A DNA stretch of 64,000 nt from Taudactylus pleione (GCA_031769625.1 JAUIMM010000126.1:3682001-3746000); one strand, 5' to 3'. Shown: positions 11,321-23,860, numbered from the stretch's first letter. Notes: generated by a model not told the origin, from the sequence alone. Numbers and translations: made by a program.

Positions 11321-13220
11321 TAAAGTAACCTCGGTTGGCAATTACAGAGGTCAAACATTTCCTGTAGTGCCTAAATGTATCTACAAAATTGGGATGGTTG
11401 GAAGGTATGCTTTAATATGCCCACCTATTCCTAACATTCAGCCATTTTCAAGTCAGTTTCTTATATTTCCTTGTAGATATCACCTTATTTATTTTCAGGT
11501 TTAACTAATGTCCCACGTTTGGGCCTGGCAAATGCATAATTGCAGCCTCAACCAGAGACCTGCATCTTGTTAGAAGATCCAGTGGGGAGCAGAAGGTAAT
11601 CACATTCAATGTATATTGTTATTATTATACTGAATATCTATAAGGCAGCTGCATTGTGCCTTGTGCTTTACAATGGGAAGAGACACAATAATGAAACAAG
11701 ACTGAGGTAAGAGGGGAAATCTCAAACAATGAATTTAAGTTGGTAAAATATCCTCTAATACTGATTTGTGCTCTCGTGGGCATGGGTTATTCGGCACTCA
11801 TTCTAGTCCCAATGTTTGCTTCATATAGATTACTTTAGTAAACATACATGTCTTTATATTATATATGTCAAAACACTTGATCGTTCCATAGACCACTTTT
11901 TGTAAACTTCCTTTTGGAAGCTATATTTATACTTCATAGATATAAACAAGGAAAGGCATGTCTTTAATTCAAATACATATGTTTTGGTGTAATGTTACCA
12001 ATGTTTCCTTTACCTCCTTCACACCCCACAGCCCAGCATCATAATAGCTCTCAGCCACTGATTCTGTGAAAATTAAACTTGATATATATTAACACTTATT
12101 TAATATGAACTGAACCCCTAACTATCTTGAGTGTATTCACATTATGCTATACAACATGCTAAAATGAGATCTCTAGACATTTTATTTGCAACTGTAAGTT
12201 AGAATTACACATTTTTATTTAATGCACATATGCACTAAATAAGCTGATTGGCTAATTTAATAAGCAAAGACAGATTACAACACAAATAAACATGGCATAT
12301 TTTAGTTCACTGAATGAGAATTCGCTTTACTCAGGGAACCCTTAATTTTTTCCACATTTATACTATTAAAGTCTACTAATGTACTACTGATTCATATTTG
12401 TGTGATGAAATTGTGATATGGATCGACGTTTGTATAACATAAACATTTTATGTTTTATTATGTTTTGCTTATGTCTAACATGGCCATTCAGGAATTTCAA
12501 AGCTTCTATCATTACATGTGTATTTTCTCACGTGAGAATCATTTTATAATAATTTTTATTCAATAATATTACCATGTGGTAAGATAGCTATTATCTATTA
12601 GTTGCATTTCCAGAAGTGCATTAGTTTGTCCTTCTTTATATGCATTCAGTATGCCTTAGGCTTCGAAAACCTTTTAGTACTGTCTGGCATATAGTTTCTA
12701 TAGTATGTCCTTGTATCTGTTACATGATAAATCCCCCTGCTCCCAATGCCTGTGGTGATGTGAAAAAAGATATTCAGTTTAACATCTTCCATCTCAAAAG
12801 AATTAGGACACAATGCAAAAGACTGTATAACAAAGGCTCAGGAAATGTCAGTATAAATTTAGCTGCCATCTATTAATCAGTGCAGAAGACAAAGACCATG
12901 GGTGTGCAGGAAGTGCTGACAATTGATAAGTATAGATTTATATAGGGCAGAAAAGACAAGTGACCAGTGGTTTAACCTTTTTTTTACTTGAAACAGTGTT
13001 ATCTCTGGATAGATAAAATTAATATCTGTATAAAAAAAATTGAGCTGCCAATTTGCATGTTTTACAAAGCATTGTAATTAAGAGTAATCTTATTATCAAG
13101 CCAGTTGTGTTTACTAACAACTGCATTATTTACAAGCAATCTCCACTGATTCAATGTTTGATAAATGATGTAAGAGAGTCAATAAAATACAATACAGTAT
13201 GTTTTTAAAGAGATACATAC
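11321..13220. other. AT-rich sequence, no feature recognised
   Basis: No long frame, repeat end or RNA gene could be supported. Confidence 0.45.
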
Positions 13221-13223
13221 CTA

Positions 13224-13975
13224 GGGCGGTATTCAATTAGTTTCGCACCCGCAATAAATTTCTGCCTGCCGGACTTTTCACATACATCGTGTCTTTTGGC
13301 CGCGGAAACTTATTGTGCGCGTCCCCTCTATACGCCATATTCAATTTTAAAAGATACGAAAACGGCGACACACGAAGTTAGAACAGGCGGAAAGTGGTAT
13401 CAAAATCGGGGAAATCAGCCTGAACCCCCCAAAAAGATGCAGAAACATTGGGGATCAATGTAGTAGTGCCTTATAGTCCTAATAAAACTGTTTGGGGTAC
13501 TTAAGATGGTACAATAGCCTCTAATTAGCGTCTTTGCACAAGTGGTGAAGATGGCATAAAGTAGTACTTTTTAGCAAAAATAAGTAGTCCTGGCAAATTT
13601 GGGGTACCTGAAAAAGGGTGCTAGCATATTTTAAAGTGGCTAAAGTGAACTTTTAAAAAACGTGAAAAACGCACCTGTTGCAAACACCTGCAATCCCAAT
13701 AACCCCTTACCCATACTTGCAGACCCCAAGAAGTCTATTTCGCTACTTTTTATGCTTGTACCCCCACTTTGTAATTTTTCACCCCCAAAAATAAAAAAAA
13801 TGCACTTCTTTTCTCCTGCTATTCAGAGGCAAATCTTTTTCATTGCATTGACTTTCTGCGTATGCAAAAAGTATTTGGAATTGAATACGGAGATCAGTTT
13901 CCGACTGGTGAAAAGTTGCAATCGGCGATACTTTTTTGCGGATCTCGGCTTTTCGCTTCTAATTGAATATGGCCG
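13224..13975. mobile_element. Harbinger-type MITE, 752 bp, TSD CTA
   Basis: Ends GGGCGGTATTCAATTAG and (reverse complement) CGGCCATATTCAATTAG are inverted repeats. CTA flanks both sides (13221-13223 and 13976-13978). It has no coding capacity that I recognise. A relative with similar ends is at about 61111-61812. Confidence 0.75.
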
Positions 13976-14440
13976 CTAGTATTAAAATCGTGCTTTTCAC
14001 TGTGCCTGGAAACAGCTGTGACTATACGTTTTTTTGTCCTGGCTAAACACAACCGACCTTTGGGGTTCCAAGATAAAGGGAGTCCAGGCTCGGATCACTT
14101 TTATAGTTTTGAGTAGAACCAAGTTCCGGCTCGGGTCTTCGCGTACATTTTGAACTCGGATCTAAAAAACAGAACTTGGGTTTTGGATTCAGGGGCGGAT
14201 TGGGATGGAAGCAGCCCTAATGGGGGCGGAGTCTGTTGCCGGGGTGGAGTCTGTCAAGGGGGTGGGATCCCTCCTCACTGGGCCTGAGTTGGATGCAAAA
14301 AATATGAACCCAATGTGGATTTTGCATATATGTGTGTGAAATAGAGTCTGCTATTACTCTCTTCCCAAAATTCATATTATAGCCAAAAAACATTTCCACA
14401 CAAAAATTTACATTTTAAAAACATATTCATATAGTATATG

Positions 14441-14443
<3 letters not shown>

Positions 14444-14516
<73 letters not shown>
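14444..14516. repeat. (CA)n microsatellite
   Basis: About 36 uninterrupted CA units. A CT-rich low-complexity tract continues at about 14585-14830. Confidence 0.97.
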
Positions 14517-14519
<3 letters not shown>

Positions 14520-15112
14520 TAAATGTAATGCCCAGCATTTTTTTTTTTAACTATTGCTGTCCCCCATGCGGCCTTTTTATTAATTTTTTTGCTACTCTCT
14601 CACTCTCTTTTCTGCCCCGTTTCTCCTCCCCTCTTCCCCATCCTTATTCCATCTCTCACTTCCCACTCTGTCTTTCCGCCATATCTCTCTTCTCCCTCCT
14701 CAATTTCTCTCTCTCTTGCTCTGATATTCTCCTTCCCTTATCTTTTATCCCTCTACTTTGTCTCTCTCATCCCTCCTGTCTTCCACTTTCCTCCTCTTGC
14801 TCTCCTGCCCCTCTATGTCTTTGTCTGTTTTTGTTCTGGCATTCTTTCCTGCTCATTTTTGTGATGGAGAACATCGATGCTGATTGTGTATTATTTAGCG
14901 TGAGAGCTAGAGCAAGTGTGCGACAGTAACATTGTGGGTGTTTGTGTGGTATGTAGCTTGAGTGATAGTGTGAGTGGTAGGAATACTGTAATTGATGAGT
15001 GTAGGGACATTGAGGGTCAGCGTGAATGTAAAACAATGAGGGTCAGAGTAAGTGACACTGAGTATGAGTGGCAGGAATATTGAGATTGAGAGACAGGCAG
15101 GGTAAGGACAGA

Positions 15113-15664
15113 GGCCCTGATTCAGAGCCGGACGCTCTGACAGAGCGCTCGCTCTGAATAAGGGCCGTCCTTCCTGATATTAGAGCAGCCTCCCGGCCGC
15201 TCGCATACCTGTGAGTGACCACCCACAGCTATAGCGAGCGGCCAAAAAGATGGTCGCGATGGTCAAGACCATCACGACCATCGGGCTTGCGATGAGACCC
15301 TTGTGGTAGGGTCTCGTCTGCCGCAAGCACTGGAGAGCTTTAGGCTCTATCAGAGCCAAAAGCACTCAAACTGACATCACTTGTGATGTCAGTGGGGCCG
15401 GCCCCAGACGGTAGGCGTTCCCATGGGAACGCCTCCGTCTGGCCAGCCACGCCCCCGGCATGCCCACCAAAGGGGGCGTGCTGTCACTCACCATCGACAG
15501 CACACCCCCTTTGTAGTGAGACCCATAGCGATGGCATGCCCATCGCTATCCGGGTCTCGCGCATGCGCACGACGGAGCCGGGTCCATCTTGTGAAATGTG
15601 CACTGGCCCAACATTGACCCGCTTGCGAGCGCTCAGCACTCGCGAGCGGGTCTGAATCAGGCAC
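15113..15664. mobile_element. Harbinger-type MITE, about 550 bp
   Basis: Left end GGCCCTGATTCAGAGCC and right-end complement GTGCCTGATTCAGACCC form the inverted termini shared with the large Harbinger element at 29.8 kb. Flanks aga and aca match at two of three bases. Confidence 0.65.
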
Positions 15665-15667
15665 ACA

Positions 15668-16235
15668 GTTTGAGGGCAGGGACACCGAGGGGGCGTTACA
15701 GGGAGGGCAAGGGCAGAGACACCAAGGTGGCATTACAGAGAGGGCGAGGTCAGGAACACCGAAGGGGCGTTACAGGGAGGGCGAAGGCAGGGACACCAAG
15801 GGGGCGTTACAGGGAGGGCAAGGGCAGAGACACCAAGGTGGCATTACAGAGAGGGTGAGGTCAGGAACACCGAAGGGGCGTTTCAGGGAGGGCGAAGGCA
15901 GGGACACCAAGGGGGCGTTACAGGGAGGGTGAGGGCAGGGACACCAAGGGGGCATTACAGGGAGGGTGAGGGCAGGGACACCGAGGGGGCGTTACAGGGA
16001 GGGTGAGGGCAGGGACACTGAGGGGGCATTACAGGGAGGGTGAAGGCAGGGACACTGAGGGGGCTTTACAGGGAGGGTGAGGGCAGGGATACCGAGGGGG
16101 CGTTACAGGGAGGGGGAAGGCAAGGACACTGAGGGGGCGTTACATGGAGGGTGAGGGCAGGGATACCGAGGGGGCGTTACAGGGAGGGTGAAGGCAAGGA
16201 CACTGAGGGGGCATTACAGGGAGGGTGAAGGTAGG
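15668..16235. repeat. 37-bp minisatellite, about 15 units
   Basis: Units run 'gagggcagggacaccgag' then 'ggggcgttacagggagggt'. Variants alternate cacc/cact, gcgtt/gcatt and accaaggtgg. No coding sense. Confidence 0.93.
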
Positions 16236-16511
16236 GTCATGAAGGTGGAGTATATAATGAGAAAGCATCTCGGAGGGCACGTACCTTTATTGTGGAATGG
16301 AGTACTAGCTTGACATATGTGTGTAATATATATATATATATATATATATATTAGGGGTGAGCGGGTTCGGATTTCTGAAATCCGAACCCCCCCGAGCCCC
16401 CCCGATCCGAGGCCGATCTGAGTCAGGCTCGACTTTTCCCGCCTGACTCGGATCTGAAATCGAGGCAAAACGTCATCATCCCGCCTTCCGGGTCTCGCGG
16501 GTTTTGAATCC

Positions 16512-16519
16512 TATATAAT
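16512..16519 (+). promoter_or_regulatory. TATA box of hAT copy A
   Basis: TATATAAT, about 160 bp inside the left end. The same position reads TATATAAGG in copies B and C. 'ttttctc(a/t)ctcggctgtgg' follows about 35 bp downstream in all three and may mark the transcription start. Confidence 0.55.
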
Positions 16520-16919
16520 GTACCCGCGTCGGCGCCATTTTCTCACTCGGCTGTGGACAGTGAAGAGGGAGGGTGGGAGTTAGGGCTGGCTGGGCTGTGT
16601 AGTGTAGTGTAGTGCAGAGTAGTGTTGTGCTGTGCTGTGCTGTGCTGTGCTGTGCTGCGCTGTGCTGCTGTTGTCCATAGGGGCTGTGTCCACTACTTCA
16701 AAGTCCATAGGGGCTGGCTGTGTTGTGCTGTGCTGCTGTTGTTAATAGGGGCTGTGTCCACTACTTCAAAGTCCATAGGGGCTGGCTGGACTGTGTTGTG
16801 CAGTCAGTTGTCCATAGGGGCTGTGTCCACTCCAAAGTCCTGTGCAGTGTCCCAGTCCTAAAGGGGTGCTGTAGTGTTGTCCAGGGGGTGCTCTGTCCGT
16901 CAGGGGTGCTCCCCCGAAG

Positions 16920-17750
16920 TGCTAAAAAAATATATATTTTTTCTGTGTTTGTGAATTGTGTGAGCAGTAGCCACACGTGCATCAACAAAGTAGTGCCAAG
17001 CGTGCGCCTGTGTCACAAGTAAAGGGCCAGCTGGCTTGACCGTTAAAGGGTGCTGTAACCCCCAAAGTACACTCCAAACCAAATAAAAAAATATTTTCTG
17101 TGTTTGTGAATTGTGTGCGCAGTAGCCGCACATGCATCAACAAAGTAGTGCCAAGCGTGCACCTGTGTCATAAGTAAAGGGCCGGCTGGCTTGACCGTTA
17201 AAGGGTGCAGTAACCCCCAAAGTACACTCCAGTCCAAACCAAATAAAAAAATATTTTCTGTGTTTGTGAATTGTGTGCGCAGTAGCCACACGTGCATCAA
17301 CAAAGTAGTGCCAAGCATGCGCCTGTATCATAAGTAAAGGGCCGGCTGGCTTGACCGTTAAAGGGTGCTGTAACCCCCAAAGTACACTCCAAACCAAATA
17401 AAAAAATATTTTCTGTGTTTGTGAATTGTGTGCGCAGTAGCCGCACGTGCATCAGCAAAGTAGTGCCAAGCGTGCGCCTGTGTCATAAGTAAAGGGCCGG
17501 CTGACTTGACCGTTAAAGGGTGCTGTAACCCCAAAGTACACTCCAAACCAAATAAAAAAATATTTTCTGTGTTTGTGAATTGTGTGCACTGTGGCTGCAC
17601 GTGCATCAACAAAGGAGCAGCGCCAAGCGTGCGCCTGTGTCCCATAAGTAAAGAGCCGGCTGCCTCATTTCTTAAAGGGTGGTGTAACCCACAAAGTGCA
17701 CTACTCTCCAGCAAAAATAAAAAAATATTTTCTGTGTTTGTGGGCACCTT
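16920..17750. repeat. Subterminal tandem array, 5 units of about 155 bp
   Basis: Each unit carries 'ttctgtgtttgtgaattgtg', 'cacgtgcatcaacaaag', 'ccaagcgtgcgcctgtgtc', 'ccgttaaagggtgctgtaac' and 'ccaaagtacactcc' in order. The last unit is a variant with 'ggagcagcgcc'. It lies between TATA box and start codon. Confidence 0.95.
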
Positions 17751-17779
17751 AGCCACACGTATATATCAATATAACATAA

Positions 17780-18108
17780 ATGGAGGACCAAACTTTCTCC
17801 TATAAAAATAAAATAGGGAAAGATCAAGAACCACTTCCTCCTAGTGCTGTTGCTGCTGCTGGGAGTTGTTCATCATCCCAGAGAGGAAGTAGGAACACCA
17901 CTACTTTTACTAAACAATTGACCCTCCAACAGTCCCTAGCGATGAGGATGAAGTATGACAGCAGTTATCCTGAAGCAAAACGTATAACTGAGGCCTTGAC
18001 TACTATGTTGGTGTTAGACGTGCGTCCGGTATCCGCCATTAGTGCAGTGGGATTTAGACAACTGATGGAGGTAGTGTGTCCCCGGTTCCAAATCCCGTCT
18101 AGATTCCA
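17780..18108 (+). pseudogene. hAT transposase N-terminal remnant (copy A)
   Basis: The frame starts with the same MEDQTFS... ATG as copies B and C. After about 20 codons it jumps, by an internal deletion at GCTG-rich microhomology, straight to 'GSCSSSQRGSRNTTTFTKQL', the segment that in copy C follows the BED finger. The BED zinc finger is therefore missing. The frame continues 'KYDSSYPEAKRITEALT' and 'GFRQLMEVVCPRFQIPSRF', then breaks at the edge of a tandem array. The catalytic D/D/E core is absent. The piece could at most make a 124-aa product ending in array-derived residues. Loss of both the DNA-binding finger and the core makes activity unlikely. Sequence identity with copy C remains high. 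Confidence 0.85.
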
Positions 18109-18570
18109 CCTGCATCCTCAAAGCAGCAGCGACAAGCGTGCGTCTGTCTGTTAAAGGGTGGTGTAACCCTCAAAGTGCGCTCCACAAACAATATAATTTT
18201 TTTTTTTTTTTCTGTCTTTGTGAATTGTGTGGGTTGTAGCCGCACTTGCATCCTCAAAGCAGCAGCGACAAGCGTGCGTCTGTCTGTTAAAGGGTGGTGT
18301 AACCCTCAAAGTGCGCTCCACAAACAATAAAAAATTCTTATTTTTTTTTCTGTCTTTGTGAAATGTGTGGGCTGTAGCCGCACCTGCATCCTTAAAGCAG
18401 CAGCAACAAGCGTGCGTCTGTCTGTTAAAGGGTGGTGTAACCCTCAAAGTGCGCTCCACAAACAATAAAAATATTCTTCTTTTTTTTTCTGTCTTTGTGA
18501 AATGTGTGGGCTGTAGCCGCACCTGCATCCTTAAAGCAGCAGCGACAAGCGTGCGTCTGTCTGTTAAAGG
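18109..18570. repeat. Second tandem array inside hAT copy A, about 137 bp x 3.4
   Basis: Units contain 'gcatcctcaaagcagcagcg', 'acaagcgtgcgtctgtctg', 'ttaaagggtggtgtaaccct' and 'ttctgtctttgtgaa'. They are diverged versions of the subterminal unit. The array starts exactly where copy C reads 'gattccac' (about 53630) and ends where copy C resumes at 'attacatc' (about 54938). Confidence 0.9.
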
Positions 18571-18969
18571 ATTACATCGGTGACAACATCCAAGTAGGCA
18601 TGTCAGACAGTCCGTACCTGTACTGGCAGGAAAAAGAAGCAATTTGGAGGTCCCTGTACAAACTGGCTCTATTTTACCTGAGTTGCCCCCCTCCAGTGTG
18701 TACTCCGAAAGAGTGTTTAGTGCAGCCGGGAACCTTGTCAGCGAAAGGCGTAGGAGGTTGCTTCCACAAAATGTGGAGAAGATGATGTTCATAAAATGAA
18801 TTATCAACTCTTCCAGGGAGACCAGCCTCATGAACGTACAGAGGGACCTGTGGTTGTGGATTCCAGCAGGGACGAATTAATACTCTGTGAGGATGAGGAT
18901 GTACACAACACTGAAGAGGGTGAGGAATCGGTGGATGAGGAGGATGAAGACGACATCTTGCCTCCGTAG
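18571..18969 (+). pseudogene. hAT transposase C-terminal remnant (copy A)
   Basis: Homologous to the last 130 codons of the family transposase. 'DSPYLYWQEKEAIW' keeps the Tyr codon that is a stop in copy C. The hAT dimerisation block ('YSERVFSAAGNLVSERR') follows, but a run of six C (18686-18691) puts it one base out of frame. Seven C would be needed. Copy C has eight. The acidic end 'DEEDEDDILPP' precedes TAG at 18967. An extra 'ataaa' near 18791 disrupts the frame again. It is non-coding in its present state. Confidence 0.8.
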
Positions 18970-19591
18970 AGCCAGTTTGTGCAGGGACAGATTAATTGCC
19001 AGCTTGTTTTGTGGGGGCCCAAAAGAACCAATCATTTCAGCCACAGTCGTGTGGCAGACCCTGGCGCTGAAATGTTTGGTTTGTTAAAGTGTGCATGTCC
19101 TGTTTATACAACATAATTCCAAGGACAATTCCATCTTGCACCTCTTTTTTTTCTTTGAATTATGTACTGTTTGGGGCCTAGTTTTTCAAACTGCCATCCT
19201 GTCTGCCACTGCAGTGTCACTCCTAGATGGACCACGTGTTTGTGCCGCCCACTCGTATCTCTTAGCATAGTCATCCAGCTACCTCGGTGCAAACTTTTGG
19301 ATATAAAAACACTATTGTGAGGTGTGAGGTGTTCAGAATAGACTGGAAATGAGTGGAAATTAAGGTTATTGATGTCAATAATAGCATAGGAGCAGAAAAA
19401 CACACAAATTCTGTGATTTTAGCTGTTTTTATGCTTTTTAAAAAAAAAAAAAATACAGATCCAAAACACAAAACCCAGAACCCAAAACACGGAAGGGTGG
19501 TTTTGGCAAAGCCAATCCAGATCCAAAACACGAAGAAAGATCCAGATCCAAAACCAAAACACAAAACACGAAAAGTGGCCGGTGCACACCC

Positions 19592-19594
<3 letters not shown>

Positions 19595-19642
<48 letters not shown>

Positions 19643-19744
19643 ACATAGACACACACATTATATAACATTACTAAAGCAGACTGATTAACACTAAATAATG
19701 CAAATTCATATAAAGAGGTATTTCATAAAATGCAGAAAATCATG

Positions 19745-19809
<65 letters not shown>

Positions 19810-19825
19810 GCCTACAGTATAGCAG

Positions 19826-19860
<35 letters not shown>
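19595..19860. repeat. (TA)n microsatellites
   Basis: Three long TA runs, at 19595-19640, 19747-19804 and 19828-19852. The first includes the right target duplication of hAT copy A. Confidence 0.95.
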
Positions 19861-20698
19861 CTGTTTTTTCAGGGCCTTTCTAGCTGTGATGGCACTTCAA
19901 GTCCCAGCGCATTCAGTTGACAAAGTGTGCTGGGACTTGTAATTTCATCACAGCTGGACAGGTAGTTAGTGATTTAGTTGCACATAAGACACAGGGCTTC
20001 TTACCTAGAGCTCCAGCAGTGTGGTGGCTGCAGAATCCAGGATCTCGGTATGATGTCTGTCAGAGTGTCAGACTGCGCTGGACCGCAGGGAAGGGGAGCT
20101 GAGGAGGCGCCTCACCCCCTGGCTAAATCCGGCATAATGATGGCACTTCCTGGACAGCATTACCCGCTACCCTCACTGCAGAGGGGTGGTCTTGTGCACA
20201 ATTAGACCAACCCGTCTAGAACAGCCACACACGCAGGGGTTCCCCTCCTGGAGCACAAGCGCTCCATGCACTACCACTGCAGCGCTGCTCCTGGCTAATG
20301 GCACCATGAAGTGCCCGCCAGTTGGAGATGAGGACAGCTTCCTGTTTGCATTCCCAAGGGGAACGCAAATCCAGGAAGAGCCGCAGCCGGCATCCTGACA
20401 CATAAAAATCGGCCTGGCCCAGCAGCCGATGTCAGTCGGCCAGGCAGGCAGTGTAAGCTGGCCCGGCAGAGGGGTGCGAAGGGACTGGCCCAGCGGGAAC
20501 TCTCCCGCTGTCTCGGCAGCCCAATCCGGCCCTGTTTGGATTGCATGTAAGCAGGTTCAAATTACACCATTTTACGTAGTTGACATTAACAATTTTATAG
20601 AAATCCCCCCCCAAAAAAAACATAAAATTTGAGGGTGATTTTGCTAAAATCAAAACACTGGTGTCCTCACACATCTCTAGTTTTATAGTAAGCATTCA
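19861..20698. other. Interspersed repeat fragments, unclassified
   Basis: A short imperfect palindrome around 'tcccagc...gctggga' (19896-19940), a CAGGGCCGGATTGGG-type end (reverse complement near 20520-20535) and a hAT-like end 'cacatctcta' at about 20681. No full element could be bounded and no gene was seen. Confidence 0.35.
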
Positions 20699-21298
20699 GG
20701 ACCTCATTCAGAGTCGGTCAAAGCGGCCGCACGGTCGTACGCCACGATGTTCGCTAAACTGCGCATGCGTAAAGTTCGCAATGTGCGTGTTCAAACTAAC
20801 CGCTACGAACAGAAATTTCTCTCTCCTTGAACACAGCCAGGTCGATAGTTTGAGTGACAGATTGAGGCGTTTATGGGTGGTAACAGGGGAAGGTGCTTGA
20901 AAACGGGGGAGTGGAGATCCGAACGCAGGCGTGCCTAATTATGCGAACAGCGTTTAATGGGAGTGCATAATTAACAAAATAGTGTGATAGCACACGTGAC
21001 ATGGGAAGTTTTGACACTGACATGATCGTAGAGCTTAAGAGAGGGTATGGTCAACCTTAAGCTCTACGACCAGTTCCGATGGTTCCCGATGGTCTCGATT
21101 AATCCTTATATGCCCGGAGATGACGTGTAATGCGTACGAGAAGGGGGCGTATTTTTTGTCTTCCGTCCGCTTCCTCCCCTTGGTCGGCCAGCTGCCGATC
21201 CGATCTTAGGGACGCAACATGCGAGTGCATCATTTGCATATCTGGCCCCTTTTCCCGTACGACCGTGCGGCCGCAACGACCGACTCTGAATGAGGTCC
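20699..21298. mobile_element. Harbinger-type MITE, 600 bp, TSD TCA
   Basis: Both ends read GGACCTCATTCAGAGTCGGT (right end as complement), with TCA on each side (20696-20698, 21299-21301). Subterminal sequence 'gcggccgcacggtcgtac' is also inverted. The interior shares 'gggtggtaacaggggaaggt' and 'gtggagatccgaacgcagg' with the MITE at 60437-61035. Confidence 0.9.
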
Positions 21299-21301
21299 TC
21301 A

Positions 21302-22642
21302 ATGTGTACACATGTCATACTGCCTTAGTTACAACCTGTCATTTCAGGGCAAATATAAGTATTATTTAGGGACAAAGTACATTAAAACCGAAGCCAAAGG
21401 CTGCAAAGGCTGCCCTCTTATTTCCTACCATTCTGCTCTGTGTTTATATTTAGACAATTGGTCACATGTGCATTCCTTGCAAATTGCAGCCAAAGCATCT
21501 TGTAAAATACAGGTATCTTAAGATGGGTATCGTAAGATATATAGTTCCGACAAGATCGAAAATATATCGTACACATTTAATAGTGTGTAAGGCCAATCTG
21601 TTGTTCCTGGCCAACGTCCATTGAATTGTCCCATCTGGCGTGCTGCACAGCAGATGAGACGATTCAATTAACAACGCAGTATAGATACATGAAGTATGTA
21701 ACAATGCATCGCGCCTTCGTATGCTGGATTGTGCAAGTGTGTACGGTGCCCGATGTATCACTGGGTCGCACCGCAGTAAGGTGTGTACTCAGCTTTACTG
21801 ATCATTGATCTCTTGACCACATACTTTTCTATTCATAGCCTGGCATGCGTTAAAGTCTGACGCTCTGCAAACATTGAAATATTTTTTAGATATGATGGAC
21901 TTTAATGTATGCTAAGCTGTTAATGGCCAGAAGTCTTCTCATAGGGTTTCTTAATTACCATCAGTTTTCCACCTTCGACATCCTCTGCTTTGAGGACAGA
22001 GTGTACACAAACATGCACAAGGCTAGTCTGGAATTAAACCAGATAAACTGAGGCAAACCAGTCCTCACTGCTCAGGACAGTCCCCAACATCGCAAAAGGC
22101 AGCCTTGCCTGCCGGCCGCTGCTGTTTGTTTTCTAAGTGTCCTGCTTGTCTGGATACTGAAATTTTGGTGGAAGATGGATACCTATAATGTCTTTAGAGT
22201 ACCTTTCCAGGTATCCTATTACCTCGGCACAAATACAGCCGTTCCCCCTTAGCCTTGCCCTGGGCATTGGCACTGGTCTTCTTGTGACAACACTCTTTTT
22301 AGATGCCCTGTGCAGTGGCAAATGCAGTATTTCTAGAGGTTTTTTTTTCCAACTGCTTGATTTTAGAATAAGTGTGGCCAGACCATGAAGAGGGCATTAT
22401 TGTCACTTAACCAGCTATAATAGGTGTCATACAAAGTGTTATGTATGTCATAATTCCAGCTTATACAGAATCACTGATCACAGTAAGCCATTAACTGTGG
22501 CAAAAGGGATATCCTGCTTGAGCTGAATGTTTTTATTTCAGATGTGAGCACCATTCCAGAGCATTGGAGCACTGCCCTGGAAATATATGTACATATTGAT
22601 CTCTCATGCACTGGATAGTGTATTATTATACAGTATTAATAA
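21302..22642. other. Unannotated interval
   Basis: Mixed sequence without supported gene or repeat boundary. Confidence 0.4.
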
Positions 22643-23159
22643 TAGAGATATGCGCCGACCTCTGTGTTTTGCTTTTGGATCTCTATCTCATCATGTTTTG
22701 GATCTGTATTGGTTTTGCCAAAACCGCCCTTCAGTGTTTTGTTTTTTGGTTTTGTTTTTGTTCCTACAGTATTATTACCCTCTATAACATTAATTTCCAC
22801 TCGTTTCCAGTCAATTTTGACGACCTCATAGCTCACAATATTGTTTTCATCCAGTTTAGGCCCAAAATTTGCACCAAGCTAGCTGGCTGACTAAGCTAAG
22901 CGGCAGCGGTGGGCAGCAAAAACACGTGGCAGTTCAACTTCCAACATGGCACATCAGGAAACAAGTGTTTTTATTATTCAAGAGAGGCCTAAGGGAGTTG
23001 GAGTATATATTTAGTTGAAGGCAGGGACAGGAAGGGTTGATTGGTAGTACATTTTATTTAATTTTTTGATTCTGAAGTAAATTTATGAGGGAGGGGAGGA
23101 GGGGAGGCATTTACAAAAAATATTTTACTCATTCACATCAGTCCTTGCCCCAGAAGAAT

Positions 23160-23860
23160 ACTTGAGTGCCATGCCTGCTGCTGCTGGGAGTGGATTTTCA
23201 TCCCAGAAGGGTACCAGGAAGATTACTAGTAGTGCTTTCCAAAACAATTGACTGTTAAATAATCCTTTGCAAAGATTCCACTTGAAACTTTATCCCAACC
23301 TGTACAGGGACATTAAAAAAAACATAGTTAGTTAGTGGCCTTCAAACTGCCATTGTACCCACTGTTCACTTAACCTGCACAGATGGACAAGCGGAACAGA
23401 GCCAATGCAAGATTTCAGATGTAAGGTTTAAGTCTTACATTGTGTCTTTCTTGTAAATCCTACGCCTGCTTCTGCTGCTAGGAGTGGATTTTCATGCCAG
23501 AAGGCGATCAGTCAGAGTGCTTTCCAAAAGAAGTGACTGTTAAATAATCCTTTGCAAAGATTCCACTTGAAACTTTTTCCCAACCTGTATAGGGACATTA
23601 AAAAAAAACTAAAAAGTTAGTTAGTGGCTTCCAAACTGCCATTGTACCCACTGCCCACTTAACCAGCAGGACAAGTGGAAAAGATGATGTCCATCAAAAT
23701 GAATGACAAATTCCACAAGGAAGAGCTTTACCAGCAATTAAGTAAAAAAAATACAGAGGCGCCTGTAATGGTGAATTCCAGCGGGGACGATTTAATATTG
23801 TTTGATGAAGAGTATGTACACACTGACAGGGATGATGATGACAACATCTGATGGATGCAC
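23160..23860 (+). pseudogene. hAT transposase remnants in copy D
   Basis: Segments align with copy C nucleotide sequence. 'gctgctgctgggagtggatt' and 'caaaacaattgactgttaaa' match the linker after the BED finger. 'cccaacctgtacagggacat' and 'cactgttcacttaacc' match the start of the catalytic domain. The linker-to-domain block (23175-23350) is present a second time at about 23470-23660. The tail 'aattccagcggggacgattt' and 'gatgaagagtatgtacacac' match the acidic C-terminus. Many stops and indels make it non-coding. The plus orientation conflicts with the element's termini. Confidence 0.75.

Larger units (their letters stand above)
16352..19594 (+). mobile_element. hAT element copy A (3,243 bp, internally rearranged)
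   Basis: Starts TAGGGGTGAGCGGGTT and ends in CGGTGCACACCCCTA, giving the imperfect inverted end TAGGGGTG(A/T)GC. Flanking atatatat on both sides is the 8-bp duplication, though the TA-repeat context makes it weak alone; copy C proves the ends. It carries a TATA box, a 5-unit subterminal array, a shortened N-terminal coding piece, a second tandem array where the catalytic core should be, and the C-terminal coding end. It is non-autonomous. Confidence 0.9.

Noticed and set aside
14438..14929. Frame of 163 codons beginning in His-Thr repeats
   Set aside because: CA microsatellite and CT-rich tract; no domain or codon bias.
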